Shown here: positions 1-9,843 of the stretch, one piece after another
How the letters are laid out: the number at the start of each line of letters is the position of its first letter
Numbering within the stretch: the first letter of the stretch is position 1
Assembly (NCBI GenBank): GCA_963169045.1
Contig: CAUJDF010000011.1
Span: 1-64,000, forward strand
DNA from: Myxococcota bacterium
Lineage (GTDB): Bacteria; Myxococcota_A; Bradymonadia; UBA7976; UBA1532
Direction: 5' to 3'
Length of the DNA: 64,000 nt
Program-made: the position numbers and the translations under genes
Notes under the pieces: generated by a model
Databases searched by the model: none
What the model was told of the DNA's origin: nothing
What the model saw: the letters and a program-made list of their open reading frames with translations, nothing else

Positions 1-88
1 CGACCACCCCTCGCCCCTTGTCGCGGTGGACGCCTCTCATGACGGAGATGTCGATCTCTAACACATGCCCTAACACCGGCGCGTCCGC
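1..88 (-). pseudogene. C-terminal continuation of the EAL domain beyond an in-frame TGA (runs off the window)
   Basis: Translating the minus strand past the TGA at 89-91 without changing frame gives an open frame to the window edge that reads as the missing part of the EAL domain. It contains VLEIDISVMRGVHRD, which aligns with the conserved lysine-less strand (typically xKIDxSLVRGIxRD) at the correct distance, 14 residues, from the DD motif upstream. The stretch uses TTA twice and AGA once, codons that are rare in the neighbouring genes. It is either a nonsense mutation with early decay, a base error in the assembly, or readthrough. The missing lysine (E in its place) favours decay. Confidence 0.6.
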
Positions 89-1960
89 TCAGATGGAGTT
101 GAATCGGGCCGCGACGTCGTCGAGCGCGACGCGGAAGCCGACCTCGCGCAGGCGCTGGACGGCGCCCTCCCAGTCCATGTCGGTGCCGAGGCGCGCGCGC
201 TCCGTCAGCTCGAGCACGATGCCGCTCGCCACCGGGTAGAGCGGCGCCAGGCCCTCGTCGAGGTGACGCGGGCTGCGCAACAGCGCCGGGTCGATGTTGA
301 CGAACAGGTCGACCTCACCCGGGAGCCGGTCGCGCAGGCGCCGCGACAGGCCGCTCAGCACCTTCTGCAGCGCGAGCTCGCGGTCGTAGGCGCGCGCGGC
401 GTCGAGGATCTCGAGCGGGCCGCGGAAGTTCGGGTGCCGGCTGCGCATGAGCGCCTCGCAGGCGACGAGCCGGCGCTCGGGACCGGCGGCGAAGAGCGGC
501 TGCACGAAGAGCTCGATGCGCGTCTCGGCGAGCAGCGTCTCGAGGTCGGCGCGCACCGGCTCCCGGGCCGGCGCGCTGGCGGCGCGGCGGTGGGCGCGGC
601 GCTCCGCGACCAGACCGCTCACGCAGTCGCGCACCGCGGCGGGGCCGTCGTCCTTGCCGATGTAGCGGTGCACCGTGCCCTGGTTGAACGCGTCGACGAC
701 GGCGCTCGTCGGCGCCTGGCCGGTGAACAGCACGCGCGCCGAGCCCGGCGCCAGGCTGCGCAGCCGGCGGAGCACCTCGAGGCCGGACATACCGGGCATG
801 TCCTGGTCGCAGAGCACGAGGTCCGGCGCCTGCTGGCCCTCGTCGAGCGCCGCCACCACCTCGGCGCCGCGGTCGAACGTGCGCACATCGTGGCCGAGCA
901 GGCGCAGCAGCCGGCTCATCGTGCGCAGCACCGTGCGATCGTCGTCCACCATCCAGATGCGCAGGTTGGGCGCCTGCGCGGGCGTCGGCGTCACGACGAG
1001 GCCGAGGGCGCGCGTGCGGACATAGCCGGGCCAAGCGAGGCGCGCGACGAGGCCGCCGCCTTCGCGCGCCCGCAGCTCCAGCGAGCCGCCGTGCGCCGCC
1101 AGCACCGCGCGGCAGAGCCGCAGGCCGCCCCCCTCGACGAGCGGGCGCTCCGCGGCGCCCTCGTCGACCACCTCGATGAGGACGCCCGCTTCCCCGGCGG
1201 CGACGGTCATGTGCGCGGCGCCGCCCCCGTGGACACGCGCGTTGGCGAGCACGTGCTCGACCGCGCGCCGCATGGCGGACGCGTCGGCGCGCACGACGAC
1301 GTCGGCGTCCTCGGGCACCCACTGCACCAGACCCGCCGGGAAGCCGGTGTGGCGCATCGCGTCCTCGACGAGCTCGCGCAGCGGCACCTCGCCGATCTCG
1401 GCGAGGGCCGCCTCGAGCGCCGCCTCGACCGGCGGCTGCCGCAGCCCCTCGAGGCGCCGCGCGGCGCCGCGGGCCGCAGCCACGAGCCCTTCGAGATCGG
1501 CGCGCCCCTGCGCCGAGAGCAGCTCGCCGCCCGACAGCGCCTCCGCCAGCTGGATGACAGCCGCGAGCGGATTGCGCAGGTCATGGGCCAGCGCGCCGGC
1601 GACGTGGCGCCCGACACGCGTCTGCTCCTCGAGCGCCGACTCGAGCCGCCGCACGCGATCGACGAGGCCGAGCAGCGCGCGCAGCGCGTCGGCGTCCGCG
1701 TCGACCGCGAGCTCGACCACCGGCGGACCGAGCCCGTCGAGGTCCGGATCCGCCGTGAGCGCCAGGATCGCATCGAACCGCTGCCCGCCCGCCATCGTCG
1801 CCCGCAGCGCGCCGCTCCACGCGAACCCGGGCGCCGCGTGGCCCTGTCGTTCGAGCAGGTCGCGGTACCGCTCGCGCGTGCGGCCGTCGCCGCCCACGAT
1901 CGCGAGCCGCAGCGCCTCGCCCTCGTGCGCCTCCACCGGCACCGTCGTCGCGTTGACCAT
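89..1960 (-). CDS. Histidine kinase/receiver/EAL-domain signalling protein, interrupted in the EAL domain
   Basis: The 623-residue frame has a degenerate N-terminal receiver-like stretch (about 17-90), a kinase dimerisation helix with His126 in AHDLRNP, an ATPase domain with the N-box near Asn240, and a receiver domain (333-450) with phospho-acceptor Asp385 and Lys436. An EAL phosphodiesterase domain starts near 480, with CEALMR at 501-506 and LELTER and DD near 585-615. The ATP-lid glycines look weak. It would couple phosphotransfer to c-di-GMP breakdown, but TGA ends it just after the DD motif, so about 80 residues are missing. ATG at 1960 is preceded by GGAGG. The next gene upstream on the same strand is the aminomutase, separated by a 183-bp inverted-repeat element. 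Confidence 0.75.
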   Translation of the reverse strand: MVNATTVPVEAHEGEALRLAIVGGDGRTRERYRDLLERQGHAAPGFAWSGALRATMAGGQRFDAILALTADPDLDGLGPPVVELAVDADADALRALLGLVDRVRRLESALEEQTRVGRHVAGALAHDLRNPLAAVIQLAEALSGGELLSAQGRADLEGLVAAARGAARRLEGLRQPPVEAALEAALAEIGEVPLRELVEDAMRHTGFPAGLVQWVPEDADVVVRADASAMRRAVEHVLANARVHGGGAAHMTVAAGEAGVLIEVVDEGAAERPLVEGGGLRLCRAVLAAHGGSLELRAREGGGLVARLAWPGYVRTRALGLVVTPTPAQAPNLRIWMVDDDRTVLRTMSRLLRLLGHDVRTFDRGAEVVAALDEGQQAPDLVLCDQDMPGMSGLEVLRRLRSLAPGSARVLFTGQAPTSAVVDAFNQGTVHRYIGKDDGPAAVRDCVSGLVAERRAHRRAASAPAREPVRADLETLLAETRIELFVQPLFAAGPERRLVACEALMRSRHPNFRGPLEILDAARAYDRELALQKVLSGLSRRLRDRLPGEVDLFVNIDPALLRSPRHLDEGLAPLYPVASGIVLELTERARLGTDMDWEGAVQRLREVGFRVALDDVAARFNSI

Positions 1961-2262
1961 GCGACAGGCCTCCACCGCCACCGGAATCGTCCAGTACTGG
2001 GAGGAGGTACGGCGGGGAGAGGGGTGGGTCCTTTCGGGGTGGGTCACCGCGGCGATGGGACGAGCCCGAACGGTGCGGTCAGAGGTCGTGAAGCAATCGG
2101 ACGCCTTGGCGAGCGGGCCGATGCGTCGTGCCAGCCAAGGAGTGGGGTGCAGAAAATCCGAGCTGTAGCAGAAGCTACAGCGCAGGATTTTCGGGGCCCC
2201 GCGACGCCGGATGGCGCGGCGAAGCGGCACGCGCAGCCGGCGGACGATTGCTTCACGACCTC
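1961..2262. other. 302-bp gap holding the inverted-repeat element
   Basis: No gene is supported here. Roughly 1961-2080 holds the ribosome-binding site of the kinase gene and nothing else that I can interpret. The rest is the foldable element at 2081-2263. Confidence 0.6.

Positions 2263-2263
<1 letters not shown>
2081..2263. repeat. 183-bp element with perfect 19-bp terminal inverted repeats and a nested palindrome
   Basis: The left arm AGAGGTCGTGAAGCAATCG (2081-2099) is the exact reverse complement of 2245-2263. Inside, GAAAATCC (2152-2159) pairs with GGATTTTC (2185-2192), and within that GCTGTAGC (2162-2169) pairs with GCTACAGC (2174-2181) around an AGAA loop. The right arm ends on the first base of the aminomutase stop codon. 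No ORF lies inside and I see no target-site duplication. It could be a MITE-like non-autonomous element or a structured 3' UTR of the aminomutase mRNA. Confidence 0.7.
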
Positions 2264-3624
<1,361 letters not shown>

Positions 3625-3828
3625 GCGGACACCTCGGGCACACGGGTCGGGTTGCGCGAGACCAGGGACGTGGCGACGGGGGACGGGCGCGGCATCGCGC
3701 CACGACGGGGCGCTACGGACAATCGGGCTGGTGCAGGGTGCCGATGGCGAACCACATGAAACTACGATAATTCCGCGGCCGCGGCGCCGTCAACGACGCT
3801 GGCACGTCGCGTGCTCGGAGGGCGCGGC

Positions 3829-3996
3829 ATGGTCGATACCCGCGCCCACTTCGTCCCGATCGTCGTCGCGCTCGCCCTGGCGCTGTTCGGCGCCGGCTGG
3901 CTGCTGTTCTCGATGCCGGTGGAGGCGCCCGACGGCGCCGCCCGGACGACCGCCACGTCGGCGGTCCCGGCCGACACGGCGGTCACGAACGGCTGA
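3829..3996 (+). CDS. Small single-pass membrane protein
   Basis: This is a 55-residue ORF starting MVDTRAHFVP with a clear hydrophobic helix (about residues 8-27) and a short Ala/Thr-rich tail. GGAGG lies 6-8 bases before ATG 3829, which decides the start over an upstream GTG in frame. It is divergent from the aminomutase. I do not recognise a family. Confidence 0.5.
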   Translation: MVDTRAHFVPIVVALALALFGAGWLLFSMPVEAPDGAARTTATSAVPADTAVTNG

Positions 3997-4035
3997 ACGG
4001 AACCGGCGCTCGACCGCGGCGACGACCGCGCGGTC

Positions 4036-6465
4036 TCAGCGCCCGACCTGGTCGGCGCCGACGTCGCGCGCCGCCGCGCGCGGCTCGCCGTCCACGTCCT
4101 CGGGCACGCCGTCGACCGGCACGCCGGCGCCGACGGCGCGGCTGCCCGGGCGCAGGTGCACGTCGCCGGCGCGCGCGAAGTCGGCGTCGCGCGCGTCGAA
4201 CAGGTTGCCGCGCTGGCTGAACTCGACGTTGCCGCGGTTCTGGATCGTCCCGCTGAACAGGTTGTTCAGGATGCGATGTCCCACGCCGCGGCTCACGTGC
4301 ATGGCATAGTCGAGGCCGCCGGCGATCACCGTGTTGTGCGCCACGAGCACGTTGTTGGCGGTGCGCAGCTCGAGGCCGACGTCGCCGCCGCCCGCCCGGT
4401 AGAAGAAGTTGTTGCGGACGATGCCACCCTCGTGACCGCGGTCCAGGCCGAGGGCGATGCCACGGAAGCTGTCCACGATCACGTTGCGCTCGACGATGGT
4501 GCCGCGCGCCTGGTTCCAGACGAGGATGGCCGGGCCGCTGTCATACGTGCCGCAGTTGCTCTCCACCTCGCAGCCGTTGTGTTCGCCGGTGATGTTGTAG
4601 ATGTAGTTGTCGCGGATCACCCAGTCGATGGCGCCGTGCAGGTCGATGGCATCGATGTAATCGCCGCGGACGGCGCCCGGGCTGTATCCGATCGACGAGC
4701 AGGCGATGACACCGTTGGCGGTGCCGCCGGGCGTGCCCTTGATGTGCTGCGTGCCGATGTCGAACAGATGCACGTTGTAGACGTGCGGCGCCTGCGCGCC
4801 CTCGCTGCCCTTGAGGGTGATGGCGTGGTTGCGCACCTGGGTGATGCTGAGATCGGCGATGGTCGAGTCGGCGCCGTCGATGGTGAGCGCCTCGGCCTCG
4901 GGGCCGTAGCCGCGGCCGCGGATGACCACCGCCGAGCGGTCGCCGCGCTGGCCGCGCACCGTGACGCCGTCGTGGATGCGCAGGCCGTACGTGTTGCCGA
5001 GCTCGTAGGTGCCGTCGCGCAGGAGCACCTCGGTGCCGGGCCGCGCGCTGCCGATCGCGCCCTTCCAATCGTCGTTCGGGCCGACGACCACCTGGCGGTC
5101 GCGGCGGCGGAAGAGCGGCGAGTCCACGTACGGCGGGCAGAACGAGGCCACGTCCGGCTCGTCGACGGGCGGCGGCTCCTCGACCGGAGGCGGCGGCGGC
5201 GGCGGCTCGTCCACCGGCGGCGGCGGCGGCTCGTCGACCACGCCGCTCCGCTGGTCGCAGCCCACGTCACGCGCGGGACCGCGCGCGTCCCCGTCGAGGT
5301 CGTCGGTCACCTCGGCGAGCGTCCGCGCCGCGCCGAGCGCCCGGCTCCCGCGCCGCAGGTGGAAGTCCTCGCTGCCATCGAAATCGGCGTCGTCGGCATC
5401 GGCGATGTTCCCGCGCGACGTGTACTCGCCGTCGCCGAGGTCGCGCACGCGCGCCGAGAGCAGGTTGTTGAAGACGCGGACGCCCGCGCTCGCCCGCACC
5501 GTCACCGTGCGCGGATCGCCGCCGAGCCGCACCGTGTTGTGGGCCACGAGCGCGCCGTCGGCGCCGTCGAGCGCGATGCCCTCGCCGCCGGGTCGCGAGC
5601 GGGCCACGAACACGTTGCGGACGACGCCGCCTTCGTGGTCCGGGCCGAGCGCGACCGCGCGCCCGTTGTCGCTGAACACGCTGCGCTCGACCACGGTGTC
5701 GCGGCTGCCGCCGGAGGCGCGCACGGCGTCGCCGGGCAGGTGGTAGAAGTCGTCGTCGCGCACCACCCAGCCGCTGGCGGCGGTCAGGTCGACCGCCACG
5801 TCGCCGCCGCGGACGCCGGGCGAGCGGCCGAGGGAGGAGCAGGCGACCAGCCCGCCCTCGGTGGGCGCCGGGCCGGCCTTCACGAGCGCGTCGGCGCCGT
5901 CGAAGAGGTGCACGTCGTAGACGTGCAGGCCGTCGGCCTCGGCGGTGATCGCCGGGCCCGCGGCGCCGGTCATGCTGAATCCAGTGAGCGTCACGTCGCG
6001 TCCCGCGGCCACGAGGCGGCCAGGGCCGCGGAGCAGCACGCGCGAGCGGTGGCCGCTGCGCCCGCGCACGGTGACGCGCGCGCCGATCACCACGTCCTTG
6101 TCGAGGCGATACTCGCCGTCGCGCAGCCGCACTTCGCTGCCGGGCGAGGCCTCGCGGATGGCGCCCTGCCAGTCGTCCTCGGGGCCGACGTCGACCCCGC
6201 TCATGCGCGGCCGGCGCAGCGCCGCATCGGCATAGGCCGGGCAGCGATCGGCGTCCCGCTTCGTCGGCAGGCGGCGGCCCATCCCTTCGAGCGTGGGCAG
6301 GACGGGCGGCGTCCGCAGCGCCGCCGCGGCGCCGGCGATCGAGCGGAACGCGCCCAGGGCGCCGGCGGCCAGCGGGCCGCGGGCCACGGTGGTCGACGCC
6401 TCGTGGGACGCGCAGCCGCCGGCGAGCAGAGAAACGGTGATCAGCAGGCGCCGATCGAGACGCAT
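4036..6465 (-). CDS. Lipoprotein with two tandem parallel beta-helix domains
   Basis: The 809-residue protein has a signal peptide with lipobox LAGGC. Two homologous halves of about 340 residues follow, joined by a Pro/Glu/Asp-rich linker (VDEPPPPP type). Each half begins with a CPxYxDxxLxRRR block, then DDWxGAIxxAxPGxEVxLRDGxY and right-handed beta-helix rungs rich in VERN, RNN and VAHNTV, as in pectate-lyase-like and NosD-type folds. Each half ends in DVDGxxRxxARDVGxDQ. The rungs suggest carbohydrate or polymer binding, or lyase activity, at the cell surface; no catalytic residues can be assigned. GGAGGGG precedes ATG 6465. Confidence 0.75.
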   Translation of the reverse strand: MRLDRRLLITVSLLAGGCASHEASTTVARGPLAAGALGAFRSIAGAAAALRTPPVLPTLEGMGRRLPTKRDADRCPAYADAALRRPRMSGVDVGPEDDWQGAIREASPGSEVRLRDGEYRLDKDVVIGARVTVRGRSGHRSRVLLRGPGRLVAAGRDVTLTGFSMTGAAGPAITAEADGLHVYDVHLFDGADALVKAGPAPTEGGLVACSSLGRSPGVRGGDVAVDLTAASGWVVRDDDFYHLPGDAVRASGGSRDTVVERSVFSDNGRAVALGPDHEGGVVRNVFVARSRPGGEGIALDGADGALVAHNTVRLGGDPRTVTVRASAGVRVFNNLLSARVRDLGDGEYTSRGNIADADDADFDGSEDFHLRRGSRALGAARTLAEVTDDLDGDARGPARDVGCDQRSGVVDEPPPPPVDEPPPPPPPVEEPPPVDEPDVASFCPPYVDSPLFRRRDRQVVVGPNDDWKGAIGSARPGTEVLLRDGTYELGNTYGLRIHDGVTVRGQRGDRSAVVIRGRGYGPEAEALTIDGADSTIADLSITQVRNHAITLKGSEGAQAPHVYNVHLFDIGTQHIKGTPGGTANGVIACSSIGYSPGAVRGDYIDAIDLHGAIDWVIRDNYIYNITGEHNGCEVESNCGTYDSGPAILVWNQARGTIVERNVIVDSFRGIALGLDRGHEGGIVRNNFFYRAGGGDVGLELRTANNVLVAHNTVIAGGLDYAMHVSRGVGHRILNNLFSGTIQNRGNVEFSQRGNLFDARDADFARAGDVHLRPGSRAVGAGVPVDGVPEDVDGEPRAAARDVGADQVGR

Positions 6466-6716
6466 GGGTGTACCCCTCCGTTGGCCGGCGTCCCCTCGCG
6501 GAGGCGCCGGGCGGATTGATCCCCCCGCCCTTTGCGTAACGATTCCGGGACCTTCGCACAGAAATCACGCGGTGTGAAGTTTGGGAGGAACCGAGCGCCA
6601 CCGAAGGGCATCTCAGCCGCTTCCCGTGCGGTTCCACGCACTTGCGGGCACCGGCCACCCGCGGATGCCTGCGGGCATCGAACCGAGGGACGAGCGGTGG
6701 CACGGAGCATCGGCCG

Positions 6717-7673
6717 ATGGCGGAATTCCCGAGCTGGACGTGGGTCGTCTTCGCGGGCGTCCTCTTCCCGCTGCTCTTCCTCGACCTCTACGTGCACCGC
6801 GGCGGCCGGCACTCGACGCGCCGGGCGGCCATCTCGTGGAGCATCGTCTGGGTCGCGGTGGGCCTCGCCTTCACGATCTTCGTGTGGGCGGTCGGCGACG
6901 CGCGCTCCGCACAGGAGTACCTGGCCGCCTACCTCATCGAGAAGAGCCTCTCGCTCGACAACCTGTTCGTCTTCCTCATCATCTTCGCCAGCCTGCGCGT
7001 GCCGCCGAAGCTGCAGCACACGGCGCTCACCTGGGGCATCTTCGGGGCGCTCGTCTTCCGCGCGATCTTCGTCTTCGCGGGCGCGGCGGCGCTCCGGCAG
7101 TGGCACTGGGTGAACTATCTGTTCGGCGCCATCCTGTTCGCGGCCGCCTTCCACGCCATGCGCGAGCACCCCGACGAGGTGAAGGAGAGCAAGCTCGCGC
7201 GCTGGCTGTCGGCGCACCTGCCGGTGACGAACAAGGTCGAGGGCCCGCACTTCTTCGTGAAGCAGAACGGCCGGCGCTACGCGACCCCGCTGCTCGTGGC
7301 CGTCGTCGCGCTCGAGCTGACCGACGTGATGTTCGCCATCGACTCGGTGCCGGCGGCGCTCGCCGTCACCCGGCACGAGTTCCTGGTCTACAGCTCCAAC
7401 GCCTTCGCCATCCTCGGCCTGCGCGCGCTCTACCTCGTGCTCGCGCGCACGATCAGCCAGATGCGCTACCTGCACTACGGCCTGGGGGGCGTGCTCGCGT
7501 TCGCCGGCCTCAAGCTCGTCACCGCCGAGTGGGTGAAGGTGCCGCCGCTGCTGTCGGTGGGCATCATCGTGGTCATGATCGGCGCCGCCATCTACGCCAG
7601 CGTGCGCGCCGCCCGGCGCGAAGCGCCCGCGTCCGGCCCGCCCCGTCCCATTCAGGGACACCCCCGCACGTAG
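6717..7673 (+). CDS. TerC/Alx-family integral membrane protein
   Basis: The 318-residue protein has about nine hydrophobic segments and the family signature EKSLSLDNLFVFLIIF near residue 75, plus a second acidic membrane motif, LELTDVMFAIDSVPA. Both motifs are typical of TerC/Alx proteins, implicated in tellurite resistance and manganese export. ATG 6717 (MAEFPSWTW) is preceded by GGAG at 6704-6707, so longer in-frame starts are not needed. No yybP-ykoY-type leader is evident in the 251-bp upstream gap. It heads a run of co-oriented stress-like genes. Confidence 0.88.
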   Translation: MAEFPSWTWVVFAGVLFPLLFLDLYVHRGGRHSTRRAAISWSIVWVAVGLAFTIFVWAVGDARSAQEYLAAYLIEKSLSLDNLFVFLIIFASLRVPPKLQHTALTWGIFGALVFRAIFVFAGAAALRQWHWVNYLFGAILFAAAFHAMREHPDEVKESKLARWLSAHLPVTNKVEGPHFFVKQNGRRYATPLLVAVVALELTDVMFAIDSVPAALAVTRHEFLVYSSNAFAILGLRALYLVLARTISQMRYLHYGLGGVLAFAGLKLVTAEWVKVPPLLSVGIIVVMIGAAIYASVRAARREAPASGPPRPIQGHPRT

Positions 7674-7690
7674 GTCCGGGCTTCCCGGAC
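7674..7690 (+). terminator. GC stem-loop immediately after terC
   Basis: GTCCGGG-CTT-CCCGGAC forms a perfect 7-bp stem with a 3-base loop directly after the terC stop codon. There is no T-run, so it may be a mRNA-stabilising or attenuating hairpin between terC and the next gene rather than a full intrinsic terminator. Confidence 0.4.
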
Positions 7691-7744
7691 GGCACGTCCG
7701 ATGCTTCCTGGTCCCTCCGACGCAACATGCGCGCGAGGTGGCCC

Positions 7745-8362
7745 ATGAAATCCATCGCGACGGCCGCGCTGCTCCTCGCCGGGGCGCTGTGCGCCGGCCC
7801 GGCGGCCGGGCAGCTCGGCGAGGACTCGGACCCGTTCGGCGCGGCGATGCCGCAGGACGCCACCGAAGCGCTGCTCACGGGCATGCACGAGCTGCATCAG
7901 GTGGTGATCGAGCTCGCGCAGCTCGCCTACGCCAAGAGCGACACGAAGGAGGTCCGCGCCTACGCGGACCGCCTCATCCGCGACCACCGGGGCTTCGACA
8001 AGCGGCTGACCAAGGTGGCGGCGGCCCACGGCCTCGCGCTCGACGACGCGCTCGCCGCGGCGCCGGACGCCGAGGAGCGCCAGGCGGCGATGACCGAGCT
8101 CATGACCGCGCTCGGCAGCCTCGACGACCGCCAGTTCGACGTGATCTTCGTACACATGATGGAGGTGGCGCACCTCAGCGCGCTCGAGGTGCTCACGCGC
8201 GAAGCGCACGCGGCCCCGGGCGCCGACGTGCAGCGCCTCATCGCCGCAGTCATGCCGCAGCTCGGCCAGCACCTGCGGCTCGCGCGCAACATCACGCCGC
8301 GCCTCGGCGAGTTCCCGGTGGGCGTGGCCCCGGTCGGGCACCGCATCACCGCCGGCCAGTGA
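7745..8362 (+). CDS. Exported DUF4142-domain protein
   Basis: The 205-residue protein has a signal peptide ending near AAGQ, then a four-helix, ferritin-like DUF4142 fold. Key features are LAQLAYAKSDTKEVRAYA, then DRLIRDHRGFDKRL and the later helical HMMEVAHLSALEVL segment. DUF4142 proteins are periplasmic or outer-membrane proteins of unknown biochemistry, often stress-induced. GAGGTG precedes ATG 7745. The next gene starts 14 bp after the stop, so co-transcription is likely. Confidence 0.82.
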   Translation: MKSIATAALLLAGALCAGPAAGQLGEDSDPFGAAMPQDATEALLTGMHELHQVVIELAQLAYAKSDTKEVRAYADRLIRDHRGFDKRLTKVAAAHGLALDDALAAAPDAEERQAAMTELMTALGSLDDRQFDVIFVHMMEVAHLSALEVLTREAHAAPGADVQRLIAAVMPQLGQHLRLARNITPRLGEFPVGVAPVGHRITAGQ

Positions 8363-8376
8363 CGGGAGGTCGCGAC

Positions 8377-8928
8377 ATGGCCCACGTGCACTTCGACCGC
8401 GCCCCGCCGCGCCGGGGGCTCTCCATGGGCGAGCTCGTCGGTCGCGGCCTCGTCGGCGGCTTCGCCGGCGGCGCGCTGATGATGGGGGCGGCGCTCGTAC
8501 GCTCCGCCGTCACCGGCCAGGGCCGCTGGCTGCCGGCCAGGCTCGTCGCCGGCGTGTTCTTCGGCGTCGACGCCCTCATCGGCGGCGCCAAGGTCATCCT
8601 CTTCGGCGTGGCGACCCACTTCATCGTCGCCGTCGCGCTCGGCGTGCTGTTCTCGCTGCTCGCCTGGCGCGTGCGTTCGCCCCTCGCGGGGCTCGCGCTG
8701 GGCCTGGCCTTCGGGGTCGTCGTGTGGGGCTTCATGAGCTGGCTGGTGCTGCCCTGGGCCAACCCGGACATGCTCGTGCGCGTGGCCGCCGACGGTCCCT
8801 GGTGGTTCGCGCTGCACCTGCTCTTCGGGATCGGCGTCGGCCTGGCGCCCGTCTTCCGTCGCCAGCCTCGCCGTGCGCCCGCCGCGCGGCGGGCGGTCAC
8901 GGCCCCCCCACCCCACCCCGTCGTCTGA
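8377..8928 (+). CDS. Multi-pass membrane protein, unknown family
   Basis: The 183-residue protein has four hydrophobic segments (about residues 22-40, 60-80, 85-120 and 140-160) rich in Gly and Ala, and a basic Pro-rich tail. GGGAGG precedes ATG 8377, and the gene follows the DUF4142 gene by 14 bp. It resembles uncharacterised membrane proteins with a YagU/DUF1440-like layout, but I cannot assign it firmly. It converges on the PEBP gene. Confidence 0.65.
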   Translation: MAHVHFDRAPPRRGLSMGELVGRGLVGGFAGGALMMGAALVRSAVTGQGRWLPARLVAGVFFGVDALIGGAKVILFGVATHFIVAVALGVLFSLLAWRVRSPLAGLALGLAFGVVVWGFMSWLVLPWANPDMLVRVAADGPWWFALHLLFGIGVGLAPVFRRQPRRAPAARRAVTAPPPHPVV

Positions 8929-8935
8929 CCGAACC

Positions 8936-9397
8936 CTAACGCTCGTAAATCGCGTGCAGGTCGGCCTCGTCGACGACGTGGCCGGCGATCGCCCGGAGCA
9001 GCTCGACGGTGTCGAGCGGCCCCTCGGCGGCCACGGGGCGGTCGAGCGCGAACAGGCGGAAGTGGTAGTGGTGCCGGCCCGGCGTCATCGGCGCGGGGCC
9101 GTCGTAGCCGGTGTTCCCGAGGGAGTTCACGCCGTGGCGCACGCCGGGGAGCTCGCTGGCGAGGTGCAACGCCAGGTTCTCGGGCAGGCCGCCCAGGTCC
9201 GGCGGGATGCCGTAGACCACCCAGTGCACGAACGGCTGGTCGCGGCCCTCGGACGAGTCCTCGAGCACGAGGCACAGCTCGCGGGTGAGGACCGGCAGGG
9301 CCGCCCATCGCAGGGGCGGCGACCAGTTGCCGCCTTCGATCGTGTACCGTTTGGGCATCGACGCGTCGGGGCTGAATGCGTCGCTCCAGAGCTCCAT
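8936..9397 (-). CDS. YbhB/YbcL-type phosphatidylethanolamine-binding (PEBP) family protein
   Basis: The 153-residue protein carries the bacterial PEBP landmarks. These are NWSPPLRWAALP near residue 24, a ligand-site segment FVHWVVYGIP, and the C-terminal GYDGPAPMTPGRHHYHFRLF. The usual Asp-rich anion-site motif (DPDAP) is replaced by EDSSEGRDQP. Function in bacteria is unsettled (small-molecule binding or protease/kinase modulation). GGGAGG precedes ATG 9397; longer in-frame starts lack this. Confidence 0.85.
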   Translation of the reverse strand: MELWSDAFSPDASMPKRYTIEGGNWSPPLRWAALPVLTRELCLVLEDSSEGRDQPFVHWVVYGIPPDLGGLPENLALHLASELPGVRHGVNSLGNTGYDGPAPMTPGRHHYHFRLFALDRPVAAEGPLDTVELLRAIAGHVVDEADLHAIYER

Positions 9398-9468
9398 GTT
9401 TCGGGCCTCCCTGTGGATCGCTGCCAGGGATAGCAAGCGACGTGCCGGCGAGACGGCGCGCCTGGGGG

Positions 9469-9843
9469 TCAGTCGACCGGAAACGCCATGGTGGTGAGCA
9501 CCGCGTGGGGCGGCTGGCGCGAGTCGAGGCGGGTGTGTTGGGCCACGATGGGCACGTCCGACTCGATCAGGCTCGAGTAATCGGTGTCGCGGGGGATGCG
9601 CATCGGCGCCTCGAGCGCGTTGAAACGCAGGTGCCGCGTGCGCCGGGCGGGCACGGTCACGCAGTACGGGCCGACGGGCTCGCGGTCGGCGAAGAAGATG
9701 GTCAGGCGCACGTGGGCGTCCTCGTCGCCGGTGTTGAGCAGACAGACGGTCTCGTGGCTGATCATGGCCGCGTCGAAGCCGGTGCTCTCGCTCGGGATGT
9801 AGCCCTCGGCGATGATCCAGCGGCGGCGTCCCAGCGGTTCCAT
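9469..9843 (-). CDS. Sensory rhodopsin transducer (ASRT) family protein
   Basis: The 124-residue protein matches the Anabaena sensory rhodopsin transducer family. It opens with GRRRWIIAEGYIPSES, contains SHETVCLLNTGDEDAHV and FFADREPVGPY, and ends with IPRDTDYSSLIESDVPIVAQ. These proteins form small beta-sandwich tetramers. Most homologues occur without a rhodopsin, and none is seen in this window. Its ATG overlaps the ferritin-like stop codon (TGATG at 9841-9845), implying translational coupling. The role is probably ligand sensing or carbohydrate binding, but that is inference. Confidence 0.88.
   Translation of the reverse strand: MEPLGRRRWIIAEGYIPSESTGFDAAMISHETVCLLNTGDEDAHVRLTIFFADREPVGPYCVTVPARRTRHLRFNALEAPMRIPRDTDYSSLIESDVPIVAQHTRLDSRQPPHAVLTTMAFPVD

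Noticed and set aside
3800-3815. Sigma-54 promoter (TGGCACG-N4-GTGCT) before the small membrane protein
   Set aside because: It fits the -24/-12 spacing, but the start site would fall on the ribosome-binding site, so it is likely coincidental.
6466-6716. yybP-ykoY-type manganese riboswitch upstream of TerC
   Set aside because: The conserved GGGGAGTA-type core of that motif is not present; only generic GC hairpins are seen.
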